A stretch of 64,000 bases of DNA. It comes from Paramacrobiotus metropolitanus (lineage: Eukaryota; Tardigrada; Eutardigrada; Parachela; Macrobiotidae). The DNA lies in NCBI RefSeq assembly GCF_019649055.1, contig NW_026570228.1, positions 2,339,547-2,403,546 on the forward strand, read 5' to 3'. The notes beneath the pieces are model-generated. The model saw only the letters and a program-made list of their open reading frames with translations, had not been told where the DNA came from and searched no databases. The position numbers and the translations under genes are program-made. Shown here piece after piece: positions 35,801-48,017 of the stretch (positions are counted from its first letter, which is position 1; every line of letters begins with the position of its first letter).

Positions 35801-38800
35801 AACATTGTATAATCTGTCGATGGCATTTTTTTCTGGGCTAACGCACCCATCCTTAATCTTAACTCCAGAATCATGCGATCGGATACAATGTGACCACGGT
35901 CGGACATGTCACATATCTGCTGAAAGCGGAAATGCCGAATGTGTCTGTCGGGAGCACTGTCCGAAGCGGCATAATCCCGTAAGAGTCTTTTTAGCTTAGT
36001 TATTATTCATGCCGATTCCTCTAGTGGAATGATTAAAGCGTATCTCTTCACTGTGTGCATATGTGTACTAAAGCGGGGATGGAATGTTTTTATTATCAAA
36101 GTCAAGAGATTAGTCGGCATATGTAGGTCTGTGGATCGGATGGGATACTGTACTGGAATCATTGCGAGCTGCACCGTACCGGCTGTCGGGAGAATCGGAT
36201 CATCCATGCCCGGAATTCTCATAAGGATTTCTGTGCAAATAAAAAAAGTATCACTTTACTTGCAATTGTAACTATACAAATCGTAATACAACCGTTTAAA
36301 TACCGCTACGCACACTACTTTTAGCGTACAAAATCATATACAGTACATTAACTGCTTAACAAAGACATAACAGGCCACAGGATATAGAGTTAAGTCTACC
36401 TGACACCGTATTATATTGTTACCATTATTATTCTAGACATTCAAAAATTAAAAGTAACAAAAATTTCCATGAATACAAAATGGTAAATACAAATTCTTGT
36501 TTATAATAGCTCTGCCGGTAGAGGTAAACACGACATTTCCGCCGTCATCAACCGACCGATCCCCACCAATTTGCCAGAAAACCGATTATGCAACGTTCAA
36601 GGAGAAATTATTGATAAACTTCTACGAACGTTTGGTGCCGTTAGTGCGCTGGGAAGGATCGGCCAGTAAGCCGGCGCTTTTGCTTTATAAGCGATTATGA
36701 CCTTAGGAAATGAAGGAGATTGTTAGCTTAAAAGCGCGACTATCTGTACATACTCGTATATCTGACTTGTGAGTGTGGCATTTTTGCTAACAGTGGACAA
36801 ACGCACAGTGCTGCGGGATATGCTGGACAGTTTGGACCAGAATGGCGATGAAGTGTTGAATCAGCATGAATTGCAATCAGCCGGAAGTGAACTCAATCAG
36901 ATATCGGAAAAGTGTCATTTGGATGATATTCTCCGCAATGAGGATGTGGATGCTGACCGCGCGGTCAGCCTTAATGAACTGTTCATTGCGTATGGTAAGA
37001 AGGACACCACAGCTTACAAATGAGAAATTTATTTACTTTGCTTCCTAAGTAATGCAGTAGTTATATGCTCCATATATAGTTATGCGTCACAATTTCATAC
37101 TTTCGGCCATGCATGATAGCGATAACCTTTTAAAGACTTATCTGCTTTGCAGATTTCGCTGTTTGCGTACGTCGTTCAAAATCTTTTAAGCACGTTACGT
37201 AATACAGTAGCGTAATGCCTGTTACACATGCGATCCATTCTTCATTCCATCCCGCTTCGACCGTCACGCACTAATTTAACCGAGAGCCGGGTTTACTAAA
37301 ATATATATAATTTTGAACTTGTATAATATTATGCGTTTTTAGTTCTACGCACTACATACAATATGACCGTACGAATCGCACTATAAGATGAATTCTGAAA
37401 ATTTTAATAACTGTGTAAGTTCAAATCTTTGTTTCTACTGTATATGTGTATAGTGAAAGGTCAATGTTTGGAGAATTCCCACTTGCGATCTGGGACGTTC
37501 GCTGTGTTGCAGATTTATACGCAATGCATGACTAATGTACCACGCAGCAGGCAGTGCATATGACATTATTGAAAGTTTGACCACTTTTAGAACTGCAGGG
37601 CAATTCTTTCCTATAAAATCGACTGCTTCTGTCAGCCTAGCGATGATTTACGGGCTGAAGTACTAGTACTCCCCGGTTTAGATTGTATTTAGTTTGACAC
37701 CAAAAATTCTAAATCGATTTGCACTTCCGAATATTGTCCTTAATCTTAATGCACGCAAGAAATTTGACCCGTTATAACACAGCCGATTACTTTTTCTCCC
37801 GGCTGACTTATATTATATGTATTGTAAGGTTTGCCCAATATAAACAGGACCTCATTTCTCCAGTTCGTGCAAACACCGTTGTCAGGCAGGGCAATGTTTT
37901 CTCGTTGTGTAATCTATCAAAAAGTGATAGATTATTTGCAACTGAAACACGAAACCATTACGCAATAAAAATAACTGACATTTGCTACTATGAAGGTAAA
38001 GCTAACGTACTTTTGCTTACGGAGAATTAAGTGCAGAGTAGTCGCACATGTACAACCCAGATTCAATACTGTAATGTTGAATTACGTGTACTGATACTGT
38101 TAAGTTATTGTAAACCAATAAATATCTTATGCCCAATAGAGAAATATAATAACAGCGCTGTTATTATATTTTATTTGTTATTATATTTATTTTCAAGCTA
38201 GCTTGAAAATAAATTTATCTACAGTTGGATATTTATGTGCATGATAAACGTGAACAGCCAATTAAACATAATGCAAGGAAATTAAAACTGTTTCCCTTTT
38301 TAGTGAGTTGTGTGTCATTTTCGTTCAAGCGGCCAAATACCTTTTCTACTTTTTGAAAATGTGGCACGATCGTAATTAACTACGAAAATCTATTAAAACT
38401 AGGATTGCCGGTGGATGAGCCGATGCCGGTGCACCAGACATGGACCGTGATTGCCGGAAACAGTATCGAAATTCCATGCGGTATCCATATACGGCGTCAG
38501 ACCAGCAGTAGTGAAACAACCCCGGTCACTTGGGAGAGACATCATATCGTTTTAAATGATCTGGAGAATGAGACTGGCATTCGGATCGGGAGTTTTGGCT
38601 CACTGTACATTGTCCATACGCAACTGATCCATGCCGGCAACTACTCGTGCTCCACTCCAGCACGTCCGGCCACCGTACAGACCCACAGCCTAAGGGTGCT
38701 CCTTGCGCCCGAAGTGGAAGTCCAACCACGCCAGCAGTTTTACCGCCTCAAGGAGAAAGCCACCATCAAGTGTCATGCGGTCGGTATTCCACGGCCAACT

Positions 38801-41800
38801 GTCAGATGGTTCAAAAACGAACTGGCCATCGACAGCAGCCGCACGGGAAAAATATCCGGTACGTGTTGCTTAATAATTAGGGCTGGAAACTCCCAAGGAA
38901 ATTAAGAAATATGTGTTGAGCAGTTGTAGTTATAACATCGACAAAAATACCAAAGCCGATAGATGCCGATTAATATTATTGTGATAAGTACCGCACATGT
39001 AGATGTATAGACACCATGATACTTGTCACGATGTATATTTATACATGCTTTACATATCTGTTTTGAAAAGCTTAATGTTTGTTTAATTTAGAAAATGGAA
39101 GCCTTCTCATATTGCCAAAAGTCGAGTATAAAGATACCGGTGTATATTCTTGCCGAGCGGAAAACGAAGCCGGTGTATCGAGCGATATATCATCAGTATT
39201 TATTGTGGATCGCACCAAAGAGAATATCCATTACCGGAAACTGGTGTTAACCTTTTATGCCAAAGGAATAGCCATTCATGAGCCAACACACTGCCATGTG
39301 CGCTATCATATTTACGGGAATGACATGATTCCCGGCACTTCCGACTATTTGTGTGGTCAAGATGGACATCCGTGTGAATGGGGTGACGCGGTCAACGTAA
39401 TGGACAGGTAAGCGGCCCGAAAAGAGTCATTTGTTAGTTTAACATTTCTTAAAATAACCAATATCTTATAAAGTTTTGCAATAACAATAATGCCAAACTT
39501 TCTGAAATATAGTTGATTTTAAAAATAGCAGCAAGTTATATTGTGGTATGTATCGCAGAAAATTTAAAAATAGTTTGCTTTAAATGATTGTTTATACTGT
39601 AAATTCACACATTGTCTGATTCGAATCCAATCACAGATACGTCTATGCTTCCCAACCGTTGCTCAATCGCATTGTCGCGATCTCAATGGACCAAATGTTG
39701 GTTGTCCAAGTAAGTCAACTTCCGGTCTGCGATGGGAGCAGTTTTATATAGACCGGCGCGCGCCTTTAATGCATATACGATTACATCTGCCTTATCAGCA
39801 ATCCCACAGCGTAAATGGCCATCTAACATTCGTATTTATAATACATATTCTAATCAAACTAGGTCATCAACACGGACAATATTCCCGTCAGATTAGCATA
39901 TGTTCCACATTTGGATCAGTTATGGGTGCTGTGCTGGACGCGTGTCGGGGATACGAACGGCAAAACAATCCAGGTCATTCGTGATGCATCCAATAAACTC
40001 CTTCACACCGCCATCCATCCCGAACCCCTTAACGGCAAATTCCCTACCGTCGAGGATTTTTTTATCCCGCCTGTCCAGGAAACAGCCAATAAATTCACTC
40101 ATGCATACGCTGTGAGCAGTAACGTACATCAACTGTATAAAATCGACATGAAATCCTTACGTTTTATTAAAACCCTGGATTTAACGCCGTACCGATGCCA
40201 TCCCAAGACCATTACTTATTCATCATTCGGTAAATAAAACTACTATGAGAAATAATAATCAGATATACTTAACGTTAAGAAAAAATTGCAGATTTTGAGA
40301 CTTATTTAATATACTCTGGAACCACTGATATCGTGTACGCACAGAAAAGCTTGACCTTTGATAACCCGCCATGGCAAAATGTTCTAGCTCCTGTATAATG
40401 TTTTGACTTAAATAATCGGGCGTTTTACATAACAAGCTACGATAAAAGTAAGTAAATCTGGGAAGATCGGATAATTAATCCGGCGGGAATTTAGGTGGCC
40501 TTGTTTTTTTGGATTGTGTTGATATGGTTCATGGAACGCCGCGCGGGCAAATCACTATGGATTATTTGACGGATGCTGTGCTGTTCCATGAAGAATCAAT
40601 CAATGGTATGGAATAATCAGTTTATGGCTGTAAATTTATTAAGTCTAAAAAAGCGGGAAGAATCAAGTGAACAGGGCCGATTTCGATGACACACTTTCCA
40701 TGTTTCCATCGCTGTGCGCCGCGACGGCTTGCTTATACATATTTATTGAGTTAAAGTTATTAACCATGTCGAATATGATTTATTAGCACTGTGACGAAGC
40801 GATTAAGTGGTCCAAACAGTCACTTCTGATTTCCGATGGCTTTCTACTCCTGAAAACACATATTCGGAGCGCTGCATATAAAAAAAACTCGATTTAGTTG
40901 TTGTGCATGTATGCGAGGCACTCAATCGCATGTAATATTATATGTATGCGCATGTATACGATTGACCTTTTACAAATTTTTCGTCGACAGTATTATTGTT
41001 AAAAGTAAGCGTTAATGCGATGATAAAATTCTGTGTCACGAGCGCTGCTTACAATTTGCGAACAAACGACACCAAAAATGTACAGAACGTACGTAGAAAA
41101 TAAAATTTTAATAAATAATAAATCTCGTTATAAAAAAGAATGGTCCATGTACACGCAAGCGATACATACATTACAGTGGGCGCGAGTCACTCCTGCATCT
41201 GACGATGAATCAGTGTTTTAATTTGCAGGCATGACATTCATCTCTCCCGATAGCCGATACTGGGTCAATCTGGGAACCGATGTGATTCGCGTGCAGGAAA
41301 TAACGGAAGACGGACTAGTTTATTTATACGATGTGGTGACACCTCTTCATCTTGCTGATGTCACTTTCCATCCATCTCACATTAACCATTCCTATGACCT
41401 TTACGCAGCTGCCTTAACGAAAGACAAACTCCTAACGCTGGAGCTCGGCACCGCCAAGTACGGATGATTATTTAAGATTACGCACCTACAATCAAACTGT
41501 ATTTGCCTATATATACTCGTAATTTTAGCTTTAAAAGGGCTACCTAGCTTTGCGAGTATTTGTCGTAGAACAATTATGCACATGTTGGAATTCAGAAAAT
41601 ATCACAATACTCAAAGAGTTTTTAAGCGCATGCTTTTCTGAAATTTATTCTTTCGATTTCGCCATTTTGTATGTGGTTACTGATTGCAATAATCACACAC
41701 CAAAGTTTAACAAATTCCAAAAACACAAATATGGATAACATTAAAGTTTAATGCAATTTTAGCTAAAACTAGATTTACCGCATAACCGACAAACATAACC

Positions 41801-42140
41801 TTTCAGTTAATTTATTGTGAACATTATGTAACAAATTAACCGTGTTGCTCGTAGTTGCATATTACTGGATTGTACTGCACTACTTGTGTGTTTGCGTAGG
41901 TTATCTACTGTGTCCGGAGTCGGTATGGGAAGCGGACGAAAATTCAACCACTGGGGCAATCCGGATATGCGATCCATCACCTCCAGTGGTATCTTTGGGC
42001 CTTATGTCGCAATTACTTCCAAAGACGCGCTGTTCATCGTCAACAGTGATACGAAGAGCGTCAACTGCCAGACAAGTTCCCTGGATAATGCGCAGAAATT
42101 GATCTGGGTGGAGTATCCTTCTTCCGTAATCTACAGGTGA
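32880..42140 (+). CDS. Follistatin-related protein 4/5-like, secreted
   Basis: Orthologue of FSTL4/FSTL5, an extracellular protein. Twelve exons from 35229 join in phase: 35229-35474, 35869-35978, 36127-36232, 36510-36665, 36794-36994, 38403-38858, 39092-39407, 39637-39709, 39863-40229, 40495-40605, 41229-41457 and 41900-42140 (about 870 codons). Order of parts: acidic linker; follistatin/Kazal domain (CDRIQCDHGRTC... and VCGSDG); EF-hand pair with DQNGDEVLNQHEL; two Ig domains (CRAENEAG marks the second); then a long C-terminal region matching the FSTL5 propeller-like part (VYASQP, SPDSRYWV, IFGPYVAITSKDALFI). Order and length match vertebrate FSTL5. A likely signal-peptide exon lies at about 32,880-33,033 (LTNLIIVSCLWLLLVCVEA), but its phase-0 donor does not fit the phase-1 acceptor at 35,229. 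A small exon may be missing, so the true start is uncertain. Confidence 0.88.
33040..35228. other. Presumed first intron of the FSTL4/5-like gene
   Basis: No ORF with recognisable domains. It should contain either an undetected small exon or the true 5' end of the FSTL gene, because reading phases of the flanking exons do not match directly. Confidence 0.4.
38142..38214. repeat. Two adjacent 30-bp perfect palindromes
   Basis: 38142-38171 is centred on CAGC|GCTG with AT-rich arms. 38185-38214 is centred on AAGCT|AGCTT. Both lie in the intron before the first Ig exon of the FSTL gene. They could extrude as cruciforms, or be remnants of small elements. Confidence 0.85.
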
Positions 42141-42642
42141 TTAGAATTACACGTACAGTACTGGACAAATCCATTTCCCTTACTCTGACGGTGGTGTGTC
42201 AACAGTGCATTTCCAATTTTGTTTCTCTTTTTCTGTTAAGCTATTTTTATGTACAACTGCCACGATTGCCGGCACATGCGCTGATCGGGCACTGGATTGT
42301 TTCCGAGATTAAAAACCAACAGTCAATTTGTTTCTAATTAAAATGTCAAAAGTTTGACGACGTATTGAACAAGATTAACGCTATCGTTTCGACACGATTG
42401 CATAATCGGAATCAGCAATGGGAAAATGACAATTAAGAGATCCATTACTATGCATCCAGCAGCGTTCCGCGTTGCCGATCTTTTTTTGCTTCCATTTGCT
42501 ACAAAATACACAACACAAGAAGTTACTCACTGAACCTTTGAACAAACGAAAATTAAATTTATCGTGCATGCTAATTTCTTATTCCCATCTGCGATCCAAC
42601 CTACTCATGTTTGATCTTCGTTTTCATATAAACTGCTCCATT
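42141..42642. other. Convergent 3' flanks of FSTL and STEEP1 genes
   Basis: Short region between two convergent stop codons. Several ORFs exist without domains. It probably contains both 3' UTRs. Confidence 0.4.
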
Positions 42643-44317
42643 CTAATGGTAAGTTACAACATTCACGCATCTTCTGTGTTCTGCGGTATGGATTAATTCA
42701 TATTCTACATTAAGCGGATGCGGCCAGCTTCGTCCTTCATATTTCATAACTAATGAACGCTCGATATTTCTTAAGTGCTTCCTATAAGGATCATTGGCGG
42801 TAATCATTTCGATGGACAGGGACACAAAAAACAGACACAAAAAGCAGACAATCATAAAATGCATAGTTTGTTGTACCTCTTCCAGTGCCTTTCGCTTGTT
42901 GACGACGCCCTTCCTTTCCAGTTGTTTCTCGATAATCTTGGCGTTTGCGGCGTAGGAATCGGCCATATCACGCTGTAAAAATTTAAGAACAACATTCGAA
43001 AAACATCGCAAAAATCTTTTCTTATACAATAACGGCACTTCTTTAAGCCTGTCATGTATGCTCTTCTCGTTCAAAGATGATATTTAAAAACGATGTTCTG
43101 GCTTTTCCTAATGCAGCTGTTATTACTAACAGCTCCTTAAAATCAGAATGTCCAACTAATTACAAGGAAAATGACAAATATAATCTGTTATATTCAACTA
43201 ACAACTTCGTAATTGTGCAGTTAATTCTTCCATGCGTGTGCAACGAAAAATACTGCTCATGTAAGCAGCAAAACACACAGTTTGAGTAAGGAAAGAGACG
43301 TGAAGTCTAAACTCACACATCAAAACCATCATATCAAAAACGTATAGCCTAGTATAAAAATAAAACATCCAACTAACCAATACCGAAAATTTTAACGTAA
43401 ATAAAATTAACTTTTAAATAAATTCGTACACTGCATGGGACTATCACAACAACTCCGAGAGCTAATTCTTCGGATAAACCAACCAATTGTCGTAATAGAA
43501 AATACCCCGTGAAAACAAAGAACCAACAAAATGCACAACTTACAGCTTCGAGTTCGTCTTCATCCTCCTCCACTGTGGACACCGTAACCGAACTGGTTCG
43601 ACCCATATGCGTCGTCGTTTTGCGAATAAACGCCTATAAACAATGATCGAACACTGGAGTCCAACAAAATTCACGTATTCACATTTTACATTCATTATTA
43701 ACTGCTCCGTTTTCGTTTTAGCATTACACTTTACAGTCATACTATGATAACTATCCTAATTCCTACACAAATCAACGCACCTTTTTAACGGGCTCCTCAG
43801 CGACTTTCGTCGACACATTGGAGGATCCGGATTTGCACAGGGCGCCGGGCAGAACGAATACCACGGGAGAACTGCGCTGTTTGTGCTCGTAAAACGCCCA
43901 GATACCACATGTGCTGCACTTCTTCCTGTACTGCTTCTCTATTCCGTCGGGCCTATATTCCGATAAATTCTCAGCTTTTTGGGATAATTTTGTAATATTA
44001 TTACAATCATACCGTCGGAGATAGACCACTTCACCGTCGATACATGTCAGCTTGTAAGCATGCTTCGCGCCGTCGATTACGCGAGAGCCGTCCGTGGAGC
44101 GCAGCGGGAGTTTCTCGAAGGGACAGTCTACATCGCGTACACGCGAATTAGTAAGAGACAATGTCTACGGTGAATGGCGGAGTGAGGATTACGCACCGAG
44201 AATACAGAGCATTTGCCCGCAGATACAATAGTAAATGTTGAGAGGTTTGTCGCCTTCGTATTCCTCTTGGTCCTGGATATCAGCTGGTTGATTGGGACGA
44301 TGGTGTTTGTTGGCCAT
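42643..44317 (-). CDS. STEEP1: STEEP1 orthologue (CXorf56/UPF0428 family) with unusual C-terminal extension
   Basis: Homologue of STEEP1, which in mammals promotes exit of STING from the endoplasmic reticulum. Four exons join in phase: 44197-44317, 43781-44127, 43544-43633 and 42643-42972, about 295 aa. Diagnostic blocks are all present: YYCICGQM, DCPFEKLPLR, SRVIDGAKHA, YRPDGIEKQYRKKC, MGRTSSVTVSTVEEDEDELEA and ADSYAANAKIIEKQLERKG. The family protein is about 222 aa. Here the ORF continues past the conserved end for about 75 residues, including a hydrophobic segment (MIVCFLCLFFVSLSIEMI). An alternative donor (GAG|GTACAA, about 42,885) sits just before this segment, so the extension may be retained intron. 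Function is inferred from orthology. Confidence 0.88.
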
Positions 44318-44634
44318 GTCGGATTACTTCCTTCGCACTAGACAAACGTGGAAACCTGACAATCGAGTTAAAAGATACGGATTCCAATCATCAAATACTA
44401 AATAATCAAAGATTTTTATGAACTTCTCGACAAATAAACATATGTTCGCAAATAAAATGAAAAATTATGAAACGCTCTTCGGATTTGCAGACTCCTCGGT
44501 TGTTATGCGACATGAATGCGATTGCGAGCACAAATACAGAGAAGCGCAGTAGAGAGTCTAACGCCAATACAGAACACTCAGTACTATTAAGTATTAAGTA
44601 TGCATTTATTTCCGGTCAGCTGAGCTTTAACATT
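44318..44634. other. STEEP1 upstream flank, next to the mobile element
   Basis: About 320 bp between the STEEP1 start codon and the element's target-site duplication. It likely includes the STEEP1 promoter and 5' UTR. The ORF 44467-44682 runs across the element border and is not considered real. Confidence 0.4.
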
Positions 44635-44639
44635 TATAG
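44635..44639. repeat. Target-site duplication TATAG, left copy
   Basis: TATAG directly precedes the left terminal inverted repeat and matches the five bases directly after the right one. The site is AT-rich, so chance identity is possible but not likely. Confidence 0.7.
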
Positions 44640-44880
44640 TATGGTGTACCGATTGCGCAAAGGTTTTACAAACAAATGCTGAATGACAAATGCTTTTTAG
44701 TTTTCAATCAAATGTTACTGACAAATGTTTTTTTGCTACCAGACAAATGTTTTTTTTAAAACATTTTACAGACAAATGTTTCTGACAAATGTTTTTACTC
44801 TCAGACTAATGTTTTTTAAAAAATTTACAGACAAATGTTTCTGACAGATGTCAGAAACTTTCAGACAAATGCTTTTGACA
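44640..44880. repeat. Left terminal inverted repeat with iterated ACAAATG motif
   Basis: About 240 bp nearly identical to the reverse complement of the right end. The inner part is built of repeated (A)CAAATG(TTT) units separated by short A/T runs and CTGA/CAGA words. About ten units are visible. Such arrays are typical transposase-binding sites. Confidence 0.88.
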
Positions 44881-45339
44881 AAATTAATACCTGATTTGCG
44901 ATAAGCCGCCGATCGAGAGAGCAGGCGCACAAGCCGGGCGCAGGGGCCATAAAAAGTAATTAAAAAGTAATTAAGACGCTGCTGTCTAAGACGTGGCCTG
45001 CTCCAGCAGGCACGGGCCCGACTCACAAAAGTGACTATGCGGAGTCCGGTAGTGGTCATGCGCATACGCGATGTAAAACAATGGAGGAGACACAGGAGGA
45101 GGCAGAAATAAATTGGTCTGCCCTGTGTCTGCCCGTGGTCGGTCCATTGCGCGTGCAGTTTTTCGCAAGGCGAAAGAGGCAAGCATCCCTTTCAGACGCA
45201 GGACGCGGTGCCTCCAAGTCATGCTATCTATAGCATGGGCACTGGCCGCTTGCTTATCGCAAATTCCGAAATGTCAGAAGCCTACCACGCAAATCGGAGT
45301 GTGGACTGTGTGGTTGCGTTCAGCACGTTCGACTCACCA

Positions 45340-46725
45340 AAATGCTGAGTCATGCTGTAAAGCGTGTAACGATAACTTCGGCTGTCATTCAGCGGCTATT
45401 ATTATGAGTGTATTGCCAGTTGCTGATGGTGAATTACAGTGCTATCATAGCAAGTACAAGTCAAATTTATTTATTTACGAATTTATTTTCTATAGTACTA
45501 TGCGAATCGATCAGTTTTTTAACCGGGGTTCTTTCAGTTGGTAGTCGAGAAGCGTTTATTTGCGTAAAATCTCTCATGCACCTTTTTTTACTGCAGCGCT
45601 TGATATGGAAGGCATGTTAGATCGGAAGCAGGAACTGGAGTCAAGTCATCATCCCGATCGTGGAAGACCTTCCACACCGTGTTATGCAGACAGCTGCTGC
45701 GTTTGTTCAGGAAGAAGCAGCTATCTTATTACGATCGCAACGCAGCGTTGCCGCCGCTTAATCTCTACAAATGCATAATCAGTCAGGTAGGTTTCTATCG
45801 TGACATTTCCCAAAAGGCAGTATTGCTGATATGTTATGCGTATCTTTTAGGCATACGATAAAAAGAAGGACTTTGTCTCCACTCTTCCGTCTGCATTTGT
45901 GCGATGTATCCGAATTTTTATTTGCTGCGGATGACGAACAGAGAATGCGGGAATGGATCGAAAAGATTTGGTTCCTTTCAGCACTGTCGCCCAACATGCA
46001 GCTACTCAGTCTGAAGGAGGCACGCCAGGCCGGTTTGGAGGCCGGTGATGACAGTGCGGAGAGGGCCATTGCTTATTCCAGGATCCTGTCACGCAACACT
46101 CCGTCGCCACTCTTTAACGGCTCGGAACACGCCGTGCCCGTGCCAAAGTCGCGAGTTGTTTGAGGCTTTTAGCTCGCCGGAGAGTAATGGACATTCGTCT
46201 AACGGAGTGCCGGACGTTCCGGAGCTGGCTCTCGAAAGCAATTCTGGTAAGGATTCTTTATACTTTGAGCTGTTTTAAAATTTGGTTGTGTTGAAGGGGT
46301 TAATGAAATTTACGATCAGCGTACCATAATTTAACGTTTTGTTTGTAGAATCGACTGTGCCAAAGCCACGTGTCGGACGCAGTGAATCTTTTGGTGGTGA
46401 TATGGACAATGGTGAGAATATTGCAGTCGTAAAAAATATCCAACAGCAGGATAAATTGTTTGACTTTTTTCGATTTTTATTTAATTGAATTTTCTAATTC
46501 TTTTGGAATGCTATGATGAACGTGAAGTAGATGTGGTGGATAGCCGGGAGCGTGCCAAGACCAGTTCCAGTATCCTGGGCCACGAAGGGCCGAGTAAATC
46601 CCAGCGCAGCGTACCGGTCGGATCCAGTCTGCACGCGCCGGAAATCCGCCAATGCGGAGAAACACGGGAGTCGCGTGAGTTTGGTGGGCCTGTTTAAACG
46701 ACGCCATGATAGCGATAAAGCGTAA
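45340..46725 (+). pseudogene. Beta-spectrin C-terminal (last repeat and PH domain) pseudogene fragment
   Basis: Matches the C-terminus of beta-spectrin: a possible spectrin-repeat piece near 45,345-45,415; then MEGMLDRKQELE from 45,608; RSWKTFHTVL and LSYYDRNAALPP in another frame; AYDKKKDF after an intron ending at 45,851; LHLCDVSEFLFAADDEQRMREWIEKI in a further frame; and the basic end SLVGLFKRRHDSD. GT-AG introns are kept (for example 45,783-45,851), so it derives from genomic DNA, not mRNA. At least three frame changes, two of them inside the PH domain, break the reading. It lacks the actin-binding and most repeat regions. It lies inside the transposon, in opposite orientation to the transposon genes, and is best read as captured and decayed host DNA. 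Confidence 0.75.
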
Positions 46726-46739
46726 AGAACGACAGGATA

Positions 46740-48017
46740 CGAACTGTGTGAAGATTGTTTTTCCATTGTTGGTGCACAATACAGCGGGGTTGTTTTGTTT
46801 TCTTGCCAAGGTTGGTCAGGCGAGCTGATTTTGGGAGTTGGTGTCTCAGGATGTTGTTTTTGTGGTTGATGGGCACAGGATGGTGAAATGTTCCTAAGTG
46901 GTCTTGTTTGCCAGTAGATATAGTTTTTTAGGTAATTCCTTGCCGTTTATCGCGATAATTCCATTTAACTGTAATTCCTTTTTTTTTACTTTTTCTGCTA
47001 ATATTGGCTGGCTTCCCTTTGCCCTTTGATCGTTAAGATGATTTTTCGTTAAAGACAAGACTTTAATAAAGTGTGAATTCCAGCTTGCTGTTGTGTCGAA
47101 ATAATTCTCATCACACCAACGAAACTACAGACTTCTCTGTCCTTACTTCTCTGCGGTAGCTGCGTAAAAGGTGCGGCTTCTGTTAATGAGTGTTTTAAAT
47201 TTTATTCATAATAAAACGGTACGGTCGAAGACAAAAGAAGTGAAACACTACAGCAGTAATCCATTAATTAATATTGTATAAGACAGAAAAAAATTCTTAA
47301 GTCTGCGCAATGTAAATATCGGATAACTCCGCAGTCTCCGCTTGTCTTTCTCCGGATCTCTAAGACCTGCTGATTTATGTTGCGAATTCTAATCAACTGA
47401 ACACATTTTAATTACGCTTTCCGCACATTTAATATCACTTGACTGATTGACAGATTAATACTTCTAAGTTCTGACTGCTAAAGCGGCAAATTTCTAACTT
47501 CTCAGGCAAACGGCTGACGCTTTTCGGTGCCGTGTCGAATCGAGAGCTTCTTAATTATAACAAATTAAAATAAGTGGAATTTTTCAAAATATTAGTAAGC
47601 GTTATTAAGATTTGCATGCCTTAAGGACGAAATTGAACTTTTTTCCTTAATGGTGTTCGATATGTAATTAGCGAATGTTTAACTGACGTCTGCATACGAA
47701 AACGATACAAATGCTCGCTGACTGCTGACATGCTTTACTTGCTCTTGTGGCGGTAATTGTAATGCTTGATTCCGGCAGCTTGGAACTTTTTTAAAGTGCC
47801 GTGAAATGCAGGCTGTCAAGTATGAATATAATTTGTTATATGCTGAAACAATTTTATGTGGTAAATTATAAACAGCGTGAGAATTTTGGTACGATTTTAA
47901 TACGATGTACCAATCAAACCTAAGCCGAGCTTTTATTATGGATTGAAACAATTATAGCTACAACTGAAAATACAAATAAACTGTTTACAATTAATAAACC
48001 GAAAGAAACTATAAATA
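46740..48017. other. Transposon interior, no gene recognised
   Basis: About 1.3 kb of AT-rich sequence between the spectrin relic and the Gly/Tyr-rich gene. The ORF 47,679-47,951 has no domain. Confidence 0.4.

Noticed and set aside
44467..44682. 71-aa plus-strand ORF at the element border
   Set aside because: It crosses from host flank into the terminal repeat and has no domain or splice partner.
45596..46270. Beta-spectrin frame changes as assembly errors
   Set aside because: Five neighbouring multi-exon genes keep perfect frame over more than 10 kb of coding sequence, so several errors concentrated in one PH domain are unlikely. Read-level data would settle it.
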